Part shown: in pieces, positions 1 to 6,406 of the stretch
Position numbering within the stretch: the stretch's first letter is position 1
Layout of the letters: the number at the start of each line of letters is the position of its first letter
DNA from: Clostridiales bacterium
Lineage (GTDB): Bacteria; Bacillota; Clostridia; Christensenellales; Borkfalkiaceae
Assembly: GCA_015069525.1 (NCBI GenBank)
Contig: SVIK01000074.1
Coordinates: 1-6,653 of the forward strand
Length of the DNA: 6,653 bases
Direction: 5' to 3'
The notes under the pieces: generated by a model
The model's database searches: none
What the model was told of the DNA's origin: nothing
Seen by the model: the letters and a program-made list of their open reading frames with translations, nothing else
Program-made: the position numbers and the translations under genes

Positions 1-1
1 G

Positions 2-232
2 AATAACCCCGCGAACGAGCATTATGAAACGAGTTATTCTAAGTGGACGGGATATTCCTGTACGTTTGGTAGATATGAAAAGGGGAACAACCTGCTTGCG
101 CTGTTTGATATAGGCGAAGCGTTGCCTATCACGGTTGTCGTGGATAAAGAGGGCGTCATCCAATACATGGGGCAATCAAAATTGGAATATGCCGATTTAG
201 AGCGTATCGTGTTGCCGTTATTAGACGAATAA
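2..232 (+). CDS. C-terminal end of a thioredoxin/TlpA-like protein (5' end outside window)
   Basis: The reading frame is open from the window edge (first full codon at base 2) to TAA at 230-232, giving 76 residues. What is visible matches the second half of a TlpA/ResA-type thioredoxin fold: a segment LPITVVVDKEGVIQYMG holds the conserved proline (the cis-Pro of thioredoxins, here in L-P-I-T) followed by the beta strand, the D-K-E-G turn and the next strand, then a closing helix. The same region of the 959-aa lipoprotein in this window reads VPVTVVVDRYGVVSYL, so the two are clearly related in this part. The CxxC active site, any signal peptide and the start lie to the left of the window, so redox activity and location cannot be confirmed. 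It is convergent with the lipoprotein operon and ends at the shared terminator 246-278. The fold assignment is fairly secure; the exact function is not. Confidence 0.82.
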   Translation, partial: NNPANEHYETSYSKWTGYSCTFGRYEKGNNLLALFDIGEALPITVVVDKEGVIQYMGQSKLEYADLERIVLPLLDE

Positions 233-245
233 GAAAAGAGTAAAT

Positions 246-278
246 AAAAAACAAGCCTTTAACCAAGGCTTGTTTTTT
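246..278. terminator. Bidirectional rho-independent terminator
   Basis: Arms 246-259 and 265-278 are perfectly complementary (14 bp, core ACAAGCCTT / AAGGCTTGT) around a 5-nt loop at 260-264. On the plus strand the stem runs into TTTTTTGTTT and a further T-run at 286-292; on the minus strand it runs into TTTTTTATTT. It lies 13 bp after the stop of the plus-strand TlpA-like gene and 16 bp after the stop of the minus-strand 481-aa lipoprotein, so it can end both convergent units. Confidence 0.9.
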
Positions 279-294
279 GTTTGTGTTTTTTTAG

Positions 295-1740
295 TTATTC
301 TTCCACGTACTCGCTTATCGTTATCGTGTAATCGCCTGCCGTACGCGTTTTAAGGTTGAACACTACGCCGTCGACGGGTGCGTCCAACACCACGGTAAAA
401 CCGTTATTATCTGCGCCGTACGTCACGTCACCGATTTCGATAATCAAACCTGCCGACCCTACGAGGGTATATTTTTTCGTTGCGTCTGCGACTTTGTAGA
501 AAACTTCGTGTTTGGATGCGGAAACGTCGTTTTCGCCTGCCTCCAATGCGATGGGGTTGACTTTTGAACCGAGTACTTGCTTTTCGTAATAATAGCAAGG
601 AGCAAGCCAATAATTAGAAGCTTTTACGTTGTCTTCTGCAAGAATAGGCGTATTTTGTGCCGCGTAATAGTGCAAGAATTCGAATAATTCTTGATTGACG
701 GGGTATAAGCCTTCGGCGTTCGTCACGTTCATGTAGCAAAGCATTTTATCGTCGCCTTTTACGGGCACGGGATTACTGGACGTAGGCTCACCGTTTTCGT
801 CGACGGGATATTCGCTTTTTCCGCCGTTATTCATAATGAAATCGACGTAGTCGTTTTTAAGGATGTCACCGTTTTCTGCCGTTCCCGTTTGCAAGGCAAG
901 ACTGCTTCCTTTATAAAGGATAGAGGCAAACGTAGCGTCGTTATCTTCCCCGAAAAAGCGAGGGGGAACGCTTGTAAGAGCAACCCAAATAACGGGGGCG
1001 TTTTTATTGTTTGCCGTGCCATAGCGGTAGAACCCTTTGGCTGTTTTTTCTTCACCTGTCACAAGGTCGGTAAAGGTCATTTCATAATCTTCGTCGTAGA
1101 AATAGGTCGGGGCGTCTGCCGTTGTCCAAGGAATAAGCACTTTTGCGTGTTCCGCGGGACAATTGGGGGCTTTACCAACGATTTCTTTCGCTGTGACGGA
1201 GGTCGTAATCGTTTTAGGTTCTTTCAAGGCTTCACCAACACGTTCAAAACGAATTTTTACTGTGCAGTCTTGGGTGGACTTAAATCTATACGTGGCACGC
1301 CAAGAAGAGCTGTATTCTTTTACGGGGCAGTGCACGTAGGAATATAACGTGCCGTCGTTCAGCGTCGTCGCGGGATAGGAAGCGGAGATATAAGCAATGC
1401 TTCCATCACAACGTTCAAGGGTAAGCCCCGATTTTTCTTCAAGCGTAGACAATGCATATTGTCCAGCTTGCGAAACGGCGAAAGAAAAGTAAGTGAAATC
1501 CTCATCGTCGGTCGCCTTAGAAAGCGTGATTTCGTAATAACCTTCTTCACCTTCATAACGGTTGAATGCGGAGCCCGGTGCGTCGGGGTGAGTTTTGTCA
1601 TAGCTAAATTGTTTGTAAATGATTTGTTCTCCGCTTGGTGTATCGTCGTTGTCGTCTTCGCCACAAGAAGCAAAAAACGCACAAGGAGCGACGAGCATCA
1701 AGGAGAGCAATAAAGCAGAAGTTTTTTTCCAAAATTTCAT
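295..1740 (-). CDS. Multidomain surface lipoprotein of unknown function, 481 aa
   Basis: Third gene of the minus-strand lipoprotein operon. The N-terminus is a lipoprotein signal peptide: basic start MKFWKK, hydrophobic stretch about 7-22, lipobox F-A-S-C with the lipidated cysteine at residue 26, then an acidic linker. The mature protein should therefore be anchored to the outer face of the membrane. Residues about 58-168 look like a beta-sandwich of the bacterial pre-peptidase C-terminal (PPC-like) kind; about 235-391 is a module also present twice in the neighbouring 959-aa protein (P-V-N-Q at 347-350, W378-x3-C382-YYY 383-385); about 395-480 looks like a second PPC-like sandwich ending GDYTITISEY. 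No catalytic motif is recognised. Six cysteines remain in the mature part (111, 138, 159, 194, 335, 382). The start is the only one giving the signal peptide. The fold names are judged by eye; binding or adhesion is a guess only. Confidence 0.9.
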   Translation of the reverse strand: MKFWKKTSALLLSLMLVAPCAFFASCGEDDNDDTPSGEQIIYKQFSYDKTHPDAPGSAFNRYEGEEGYYEITLSKATDDEDFTYFSFAVSQAGQYALSTLEEKSGLTLERCDGSIAYISASYPATTLNDGTLYSYVHCPVKEYSSSWRATYRFKSTQDCTVKIRFERVGEALKEPKTITTSVTAKEIVGKAPNCPAEHAKVLIPWTTADAPTYFYDEDYEMTFTDLVTGEEKTAKGFYRYGTANNKNAPVIWVALTSVPPRFFGEDNDATFASILYKGSSLALQTGTAENGDILKNDYVDFIMNNGGKSEYPVDENGEPTSSNPVPVKGDDKMLCYMNVTNAEGLYPVNQELFEFLHYYAAQNTPILAEDNVKASNYWLAPCYYYEKQVLGSKVNPIALEAGENDVSASKHEVFYKVADATKKYTLVGSAGLIIEIGDVTYGADNNGFTVVLDAPVDGVVFNLKTRTAGDYTITISEYVEE

Positions 1741-1753
1741 AATACGTTGTTTT

Positions 1754-1759
1754 CTCCTT
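1754..1759 (-). promoter_or_regulatory. Ribosome binding site of the 481-aa lipoprotein, long spacing
   Basis: On the minus strand AAGGAG lies 13 nt before the ATG at 1740, longer than the 5-7 nt seen for the other genes here. No in-frame ATG, GTG or TTG sits at a better distance, so the start at 1740 is kept; translation may be weaker than that of the genes before it. Confidence 0.65.
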
Positions 1760-1761
1760 GA

Positions 1762-4641
1762 TTAGTATCCGAGTGGCTGATAATAATAGCACATCATTTG
1801 CCAAGAATTTTTCACTCCGCCAAAGCCGTCGTATTTCTTGGTGAGTTCTAACATAATATGCATAATTTCAGCATTGACTTTTACTTTGCCTTTTAACGTA
1901 CCGTTTATAAGGTCTGCTTCAAAGGCGTAATCGAACATGATTTCCGAATAATCTTTTGCGTTGCCGTTTTCATCGGGAAGATAGAAAAGGCGTTTGTCTT
2001 CGTCATAATTCTCATACGTTTGAATAAAGGAATCCAACGTATTAGAGGGGAACAGGTAGGTGGGATTTACCAAATCAAGGTAAACCGCGTCGTCTAACCC
2101 TTCGTAGATGTCGCCGAGGAATTCTCCTTCCTTATTGGCTACGCGATAGGTATCCGTTTCTTTATCGTAAAGGATATTTTGCGCGTTCGGTACGTACGTT
2201 TCGCTCGTCACCATGTTCATGCTATAAGGACCAATAGCGCAGTTGGTAAAGCTTTCGTAATACGTGCCGAGATAGTTGATTTCCATATCGAACTTGCCCG
2301 TAGCGTTCAAGAAGAAGGCGAACAAGCAGTAATACGTTTTTCCTGCTTCGAGGTAATATTTTACGTCAAAGTTTTCAGGGTTGCCCGTGTGGTGAATTAA
2401 GAAATCTTCATTGTAAACAAGGAAAGTCTTCTTGTCGCTGTCTACAAGCCACATTTGCGGGTTATTGCTTTCTGCCGTATCAAACTTGGAAGGGTCAACC
2501 GTCGAATAGAAATGGTACACGCCCGATTTGGTGGGGGTGAACTTGTGTTTGAGCCCGATAGGTACGATGGGTTTGAAACAATCTATCGTGTTTTTCCCTT
2601 CGAAAATCTCAATTGCCGATTCATAGCTGATGCCCCTCGTGGGGTCTGCCATTTGCGGGGTATTACCGTAATGCTTGTAATATAAGCAGAATTCCAACCA
2701 CTCGTTTTCGTGATAATCTACGTGACAATCTGCGTTGAAGTAGTTTTCGCGGTTGGGATTATCTTTTTTATCGTTTTCGTCAAATGCTTGCCCGATAACG
2801 GTGTCAAGGCTTGCAACGATATCCAAAAGCTCTTTCAAATCCTGCGAAACGGGGATGAGTCCGTTTTTCGATTCGTTTGCCGTCCAAGCGTATTGTTCTA
2901 CGATTTCTTCCAAATCGAATCCGTTGTAAACCAATAATCCGTTGTAGGCAAGTTGCCACAAATCGTATTTATTCCAACGCGTGGAGTTCATAATATCGGC
3001 AAAGAGAAGAGGGTCTGTTTCCACGTTTACCGTTGCGTTTGCGTCGGCTACGACGTGGTAATACCCGTCGGGGCCAAGTTTTACGTTCACGTAGTTTTTG
3101 AATTTCGTCGTTTTTGCGTTGCCGTCTTTATAATCTGCGGGATTATTCCAATCCGTGGACGCGTGATGGAGGACGTTCAAATCCAATTCGTCGTTTCCAA
3201 GCACGGACTTCGGCTCGAACCGCAAATTGCTGACGAATACGTTATCGTCTCCCGAGGTGGACGCGTCTTTCATATAGATTAGCGTCAATCTATGCTTGCC
3301 CGCCGTCGTGTTATCGAACACGTACGCATAACAGGTCGTCCAATCGATAAGGTTGGAATATTTATGGATAATCGTGCCGTCGATAATTACGTATAAATAG
3401 TCGGCGTCTGGTTCCGTCGCTACCGAATAATCGAACGCGAGCACGCTGTCCGCGTCCGCCGTAAAGTCGATATTGAGAATGGCATAGGAGTTATCGATTT
3501 CTTTATTGGAGGCGGAAAGATATTTACTGCCGTCCTTTTCCGTAATGAGCCAAGGCCAAGCGTATTCGTCTTCCGTTTCCCAAGAGAATTCAAACGCGTC
3601 GTTTGCGCCTGCAAAAGCCGATTTAACGCTTTCGATGTCGGGGTCTTGCACGGTGGGCTTCGTCATTTCTACTACGCCACCGTTTCCGCCGTTTCCGCCG
3701 TTGATTTCGTCCGAGCTGATAACCGTTTGAATATAGTCGTCACCGACGAATTTATCGAAAAGGCTGGTAAAGTCGCTAAGCGCAAGCATGTTGCCCGCGT
3801 GCAAATAGGAAACGACGCCGTAGCGGTCGACAACGACGGTGACGGGCACGGCGCTCGTATCGAAATGCGAGGTGATAACCGTGCTGTCGGGTACGCCCGC
3901 CATCGGGAAAGAGAGGGGCGTTTTCATGCTGTCCAACTTGCCTTGTTTATATTCGGAAACAACGCTTTGCGTGTCCGGTTGATAACTGGATACGGCAAGA
4001 ATTTCCACCTTGTCTTGATACAAATCGTACGCTTTGGTCATCACGGGGAATTCCGCTGCGCAAGGTCCGCAATAGGTCGCCCAGAAGTTGAGCATAACCA
4101 TTTGTTTTTCTTCCAAAATTTTGGAAAGGGTATGCGTGACGCCGTTGCAATCCTTCATCGTGAAATCGTACATAACGTCGCCCAAACGGTACATTTTCGT
4201 TTCGGGGACGCTTTCCGTCGTGATAAGAGAAGCGGAAAAATCTATGTTGACGTTCGAGCCGGAAATGGTGGACGTTTGATAGATAACGGAGTCGTTTTTC
4301 ACTCTCCATCCCGCAGGGATATTGGAAAGGGAAATACGGTAAGTACCCGTGCTGGCAATATCTTTGCTGGTAAAAAACGCGTTGCCCTCCGAATTGGTGC
4401 TCACCGTGATAAGTTTATTGTCGCCGTCGTACAAAGTGACGTTAATATCTTTCAAGCCGAACCCGCCTTCCGATTGCGTACGAATTTTGTATACGTAATC
4501 GATAGGTTCGGGTGTTTCACCGCCCTGATTGGTATTGTTGCCGTTATTTCCGTCGTCGTCCCCGCACGCTGTAAACGCACCTACCGTAAACACGGTAAGA
4601 CACGCGAGCGTGAGTAGGAGCAGTTTTTTGAGTTTCTTCAT
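1762..4641 (-). CDS. Large lipoprotein with TlpA-type thioredoxin domain and repeated C-terminal modules, 959 aa
   Basis: Signal peptide MKKLKK plus hydrophobic core, lipobox F-T-A-C with Cys26 lipidated, then an Asp/Asn/Gly linker. Domains in order: about 47-137 a small prealbumin/Cna-B-like beta domain; about 150-300 a TlpA/ResA-like thioredoxin fold with the active site W187-A-T-Y-C191-G-P-C194 and the cis-proline P266 (V-P-V-T); an NGG-repeat linker 314-322; about 345-476 a jelly-roll-like beta-sandwich; module copy about 526-660 (W648-x3-C652-LYY); a PPC-like sandwich about 672-792; a second module copy about 831-959 (W947-x3-C951-YYY) that forms the C-terminus. All residues needed for thiol-disulfide exchange are present, so extracytoplasmic redox activity is likely; its partner is unknown. 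TlpA proteins are usually below about 200 residues, so the 650-residue extension is unusual. The RBS AAAGGAA lies 5 nt before ATG. It is the second gene of the operon, 21 bp from each neighbour. Confidence 0.95.
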   Translation of the reverse strand: MKKLKKLLLLTLACLTVFTVGAFTACGDDDGNNGNNTNQGGETPEPIDYVYKIRTQSEGGFGLKDINVTLYDGDNKLITVSTNSEGNAFFTSKDIASTGTYRISLSNIPAGWRVKNDSVIYQTSTISGSNVNIDFSASLITTESVPETKMYRLGDVMYDFTMKDCNGVTHTLSKILEEKQMVMLNFWATYCGPCAAEFPVMTKAYDLYQDKVEILAVSSYQPDTQSVVSEYKQGKLDSMKTPLSFPMAGVPDSTVITSHFDTSAVPVTVVVDRYGVVSYLHAGNMLALSDFTSLFDKFVGDDYIQTVISSDEINGGNGGNGGVVEMTKPTVQDPDIESVKSAFAGANDAFEFSWETEDEYAWPWLITEKDGSKYLSASNKEIDNSYAILNIDFTADADSVLAFDYSVATEPDADYLYVIIDGTIIHKYSNLIDWTTCYAYVFDNTTAGKHRLTLIYMKDASTSGDDNVFVSNLRFEPKSVLGNDELDLNVLHHASTDWNNPADYKDGNAKTTKFKNYVNVKLGPDGYYHVVADANATVNVETDPLLFADIMNSTRWNKYDLWQLAYNGLLVYNGFDLEEIVEQYAWTANESKNGLIPVSQDLKELLDIVASLDTVIGQAFDENDKKDNPNRENYFNADCHVDYHENEWLEFCLYYKHYGNTPQMADPTRGISYESAIEIFEGKNTIDCFKPIVPIGLKHKFTPTKSGVYHFYSTVDPSKFDTAESNNPQMWLVDSDKKTFLVYNEDFLIHHTGNPENFDVKYYLEAGKTYYCLFAFFLNATGKFDMEINYLGTYYESFTNCAIGPYSMNMVTSETYVPNAQNILYDKETDTYRVANKEGEFLGDIYEGLDDAVYLDLVNPTYLFPSNTLDSFIQTYENYDEDKRLFYLPDENGNAKDYSEIMFDYAFEADLINGTLKGKVKVNAEIMHIMLELTKKYDGFGGVKNSWQMMCYYYQPLGY
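3676..3702 (-). repeat. Three 9-bp tandem repeats encoding an Asn-Gly-Gly linker
   Basis: Inside the 959-aa lipoprotein gene, three nearly identical 9-bp units encode NGG-NGG-NGG (residues 314-322), between the thioredoxin domain and the following beta-sandwich. This is a flexible linker; the in-frame 9-bp period could change length by slippage without breaking the gene. Confidence 0.75.
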
Positions 4642-4662
4642 AAAAATTCCTTTATAATGGGA

Positions 4663-5025
4663 TTATTTTGTTTTAAGAACTACAGTATATGTGTTGTAGG
4701 ATTCGATAATATAGTCGCCTGCAAGAATAAGATTGTCTGTGGTAAGTCCATCGTTAACGTGGTATTTCTTTTCTTCTACGTTAAATACAACTTTGCCGTT
4801 TGCATCCGTGGGGATGGGTGTGTTGCAGGAAATAAGAGCTCCGTTAGCATCGTATTCGCATAAATTGATGGGGTAATTTGCAATAGGATTGCCCGCAGTA
4901 TCTTGTACGATGATAGTATAAGCGTTTGCTTTTTCTTCCTTGTCACCGCAAGCGGTAAAAGCGCATACGCCAAGGGAAAGCGCGCCTGCCATCAAAATTG
5001 CCCCGAATTTCTTCATCTTTTTCAT
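4663..5025 (-). CDS. Small lipoprotein with Cna-B/prealbumin-like domain, 120 aa
   Basis: First gene of the lipoprotein operon. Signal peptide MKKMKK plus a hydrophobic core, lipobox F-T-A-C with Cys26 lipidated. The mature part (about 94 residues) is one small beta domain: strand YTIIVQD, turn AGNPIAN, strand YPINLCEYD, then T-D-A-N-G-K-V-V-F and a final strand pair ending YTVVLKTK. This is the pattern of carboxypeptidase-regulatory/Cna-B-like folds, and it resembles residues 47-137 of the adjacent 959-aa protein. Two mature cysteines (56 and 67) could pair. The frame is open upstream to an ATG at 5103, but the start at 5025 is chosen because it has AGGAG 7 nt upstream and begins the signal peptide directly; the longer version would also start before or at the -10-proximal leader. 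No enzymatic motif; a structural or binding role is a guess. Confidence 0.9.
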   Translation of the reverse strand: MKKMKKFGAILMAGALSLGVCAFTACGDKEEKANAYTIIVQDTAGNPIANYPINLCEYDANGALISCNTPIPTDANGKVVFNVEEKKYHVNDGLTTDNLILAGDYIIESYNTYTVVLKTK

Positions 5026-5032
5026 AAAAAAT

Positions 5033-5037
5033 CTCCT
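5033..5037 (-). promoter_or_regulatory. Ribosome binding site deciding the start of the 120-aa lipoprotein
   Basis: AGGAG on the minus strand, 7 nt before the ATG at 5025. The alternative upstream ATG at 5103 has no comparable site and lies within about 10 nt of the predicted transcription start. Confidence 0.85.
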
Positions 5038-5117
5038 AAAAATTATTTTCTTCGTTTTGTGCGTTTTTTTGCAACTTATGCTTAAAAAACAACAGTATGC
5101 CATAATACGCTACATTA

Positions 5118-5146
5118 ATTCTATCACACGCGCACGAAAAAAGCAA
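5118..5146 (-). promoter_or_regulatory. Sigma-A promoter of the lipoprotein operon
   Basis: On the minus strand: -35 TTGCTT (5141-5146), a 17-bp spacer, -10 TAGAAT (5118-5123) preceded by TGA, which is an extended -10. Transcription would start near 5111, giving a leader of roughly 86 nt before the first gene. No riboswitch-like structure was recognised in the leader. Confidence 0.75.
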
Positions 5147-5198
5147 CTATTTTTTCTTTTGCTTGGCGGTCTTTTTTGCGCGCGAGGGGATTTTTTTG

Positions 5199-5232
5199 AA
5201 AAAAATTACGCAACGGAAAGGGTCCGTTGCGT
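5199..5232 (-). terminator. Rho-independent terminator of nagB
   Basis: Perfect 10-bp stem ACGCAACGGA (5208-5217) / TCCGTTGCGT (5223-5232) with a 5-nt loop, followed on the minus strand by AA and seven T (5205-5199). It lies 32 bp after the nagB stop codon and about 50 bp before the lipoprotein operon promoter, so the two units are separate. Confidence 0.9.
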
Positions 5233-5264
5233 AGAAAACAAAAGTATGTAAAAATGGTTAACAA

Positions 5265-5987
5265 TTAAAGAAGGCTTGCCGCGTCCTTATCGCAAACAAT
5301 CGTCACGTAGGGGTGAAGTTGCAAAACGGAAGCAGGGAGGGCAGGCGTCACTTCGCCTTTTACCATACCTTTCACCGCTTCTGCCTTGTTCTTGCCTGAA
5401 ACGACCATAAGGATAGATTTTGCTTGCATAATGTTTTTGATACCCATGGAAAGTGCTTGACGGGGCACTTCGTCGATGGAAGCAAACAAACGGGAGTTGT
5501 CTTTAATCGTATTTTCCGTAAGGTCTACAAGGTGCGTGACCGATTCGAACGGAGTGTTGGGTTCGTTAAAACCGATATGTCCGTTAGAACCAAGCCCAAG
5601 CACTTGTACGTCTTGTTTCATCGTTTCAAGGAGTGCGTTATAACGGTCGCATTCCTTTTGCGTATCGGGTGCGCTACCGCAGGGGAGGTTGGTATTGTTT
5701 TGGTCGATATCAATATAATCGAACAAATTGGTGCGCATAAAGTACGCATAGCTTTGGTCGTGGTCTTTGGTAAGGCCGACGTATTCGTCAAGGTTCACGG
5801 TTTTCACGTTTTTATAGGACGTACCGTTTTCCTTGTGGTCCTTAATCATATTTTTATAGGTACCGATAGGGCTAGAACCGGTAGCAAGCCCAAGGATTGC
5901 ATTGGGGTTGCTTTTAACGATGCCGATGAGGATTTCAGCGGCTTTTTTGCTCATTTCTTCATAATTTTCGGTAATAATAACGTTCAT
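5265..5987 (-). CDS. nagB: Glucosamine-6-phosphate deaminase
   Basis: Cytoplasmic enzyme that converts glucosamine 6-phosphate to fructose 6-phosphate and ammonia, the step that brings amino sugars (GlcNAc, glucosamine, peptidoglycan or mucin sugars) into glycolysis. Recognised by its family motifs: phosphate/sugar-binding LGLATGSSP (32-40), VNLDEYVGL (64-72) with the general-base Asp67 (Asp72 in E. coli), and GLGSNGHIGFNEP (131-143) with His137 and Glu142 (His143 and Glu148 in E. coli). Asn135 replaces the E. coli Asp141, which is normal for the Gram-positive form. At 240 residues it matches the short form of Bacillus (about 242) and lacks the C-terminal extension of the 266-residue allosteric E. 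coli enzyme. The RBS AGAGGTG (5993-5999) lies 5 nt before the ATG. It is a single-gene unit with its own promoter and terminator; no nagA or transporter is in the window. Confidence 0.97.
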   Translation of the reverse strand: MNVIITENYEEMSKKAAEILIGIVKSNPNAILGLATGSSPIGTYKNMIKDHKENGTSYKNVKTVNLDEYVGLTKDHDQSYAYFMRTNLFDYIDIDQNNTNLPCGSAPDTQKECDRYNALLETMKQDVQVLGLGSNGHIGFNEPNTPFESVTHLVDLTENTIKDNSRLFASIDEVPRQALSMGIKNIMQAKSILMVVSGKNKAEAVKGMVKGEVTPALPASVLQLHPYVTIVCDKDAASLL

Positions 5988-6016
5988 AAACGCACCTCTA
6001 AGATAAAATTTTCTTT

Positions 6017-6031
6017 GTTGGTATTAGCAAC
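6017..6031. promoter_or_regulatory. Candidate operator palindrome at the nagB transcription start
   Basis: GTTGGTATTAGCAAC is a 15-bp near-perfect palindrome (six of seven pairs match around a central T), placed just downstream of the nagB -10, over the predicted transcription start (near 6031). Position and symmetry fit a repressor site. Amino-sugar genes are often controlled by GntR/HutC-type repressors (NagR, DasR) whose sites have TGGT...ACCA arms; the match here is only partial, so the regulator is not identified. Confidence 0.35.
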
Positions 6032-6037
6032 GTTTTT

Positions 6038-6066
6038 ATTGTAGCGTATTTTCAAAAAAAAAGCAA
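6038..6066 (-). promoter_or_regulatory. Sigma-A promoter of nagB
   Basis: On the minus strand: -35 TTGCTT (6061-6066), a 17-bp spacer, -10 TACAAT (6038-6043). Transcription would start near 6031, about 44 nt before the ATG. The -35 and spacer length are the same as in the lipoprotein operon promoter. Confidence 0.75.
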
Positions 6067-6107
6067 GTGTTTACAAAAAGATTTTTTAATTTTTGCGCTA
6101 AAAAGCT

Positions 6108-6136
6108 TTGACAACGCAAAAAAAATGTGTTATAGT
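6108..6136 (+). promoter_or_regulatory. Strong sigma-A promoter of the tRNA-Ser gene
   Basis: Consensus -35 TTGACA (6108-6113), a 17-bp spacer, -10 TATAGT (6131-6136) preceded by TGT (extended -10). Transcription would start near 6143, about 19 nt before the mature tRNA. It is divergent from the nagB promoter, with 41 bp between the two -35 boxes. Confidence 0.85.
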
Positions 6137-6161
6137 AATATAGCTTTTGTAAGCGAGCCGT

Positions 6162-6252
6162 GCAGAAGTACCCAAGTGGCTCAAGGGGCTCCCCTGCTAA
6201 GGGAGTAGCATCTTAACTGGTGGCACGAGTTCAAATCTCGTCTTCTGCGCCA
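6162..6252 (+). tRNA. tRNA-Ser(GCU)
   Basis: A complete class II tRNA of 91 nt including an encoded CCA. Acceptor stem GCAGAAG (6162-6168) pairs with CTTCTGC (6242-6248); T8 and A9 follow; D stem CCC (6171-6173) / GGG (6185-6187); anticodon stem CTCCC (6189-6193) / GGGAG (6201-6205) with loop CTGCTAA and anticodon GCT at 6196-6198, reading AGC and AGU serine codons; a long variable arm (6206-6224) with a short CATC/GGTG stem, the mark of serine tRNAs; T stem ACGAG / CTCGT with loop TTCAAAT; discriminator G6249; CCA 6250-6252. All main stems are perfect, so the gene should be functional. Confidence 0.97.
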
Positions 6253-6283
6253 AAAAAGGACAACCGTTTGGTTGTCCTTTTTT
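6252..6283 (+). terminator. Rho-independent terminator of tRNA-Ser
   Basis: Perfect 14-bp stem: A6 plus GGACAACC (6252-6265) pairs with GGTTGTCC plus T6 (6270-6283), loop GTTT. The stem begins at the last base of the encoded CCA. Confidence 0.92.
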
Positions 6284-6406
6284 GGTGTAAACGAGTTGCT
6301 TGAAGGCGTGAATTAGCACGAGTTCACGCGAGCAGTAAAGGATGAGAAAGTAGGGATAAAACGAGTAAAATGGTTTACTGCGAAGCTACGAGCGAAGCGA
6401 GTAATG

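Noticed and set aside
889..1347. Open frame of 152 codons on the plus strand within the 481-aa lipoprotein gene
   Set aside because: Antisense shadow with no start signal; the minus-strand gene has a signal peptide and repeat modules.
3646..4617. Open frame of 323 codons on the plus strand, opposite the 959-aa lipoprotein gene
   Set aside because: It lies wholly antisense to a well-supported gene, has no ribosome binding site, signal peptide or recognisable motif, and its composition is that of a reverse-frame shadow.
5026..5103. N-terminal extension of the small lipoprotein from an ATG at 5103
   Set aside because: It would put 26 residues before an obvious signal peptide, lacks a ribosome binding site, and starts within about 10 nt of the predicted transcription start.
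5089..5108. Inverted repeat GTAT...ATAC in the leader of the lipoprotein operon as an operator
   Set aside because: Only 4-bp arms match around a 6-bp centre, too short to separate from chance in AT-rich DNA.
5424..6044. Open frame of 206 codons on the plus strand, opposite nagB
   Set aside because: nagB is certain on the minus strand; the opposite frame has no family resemblance and no start signal.
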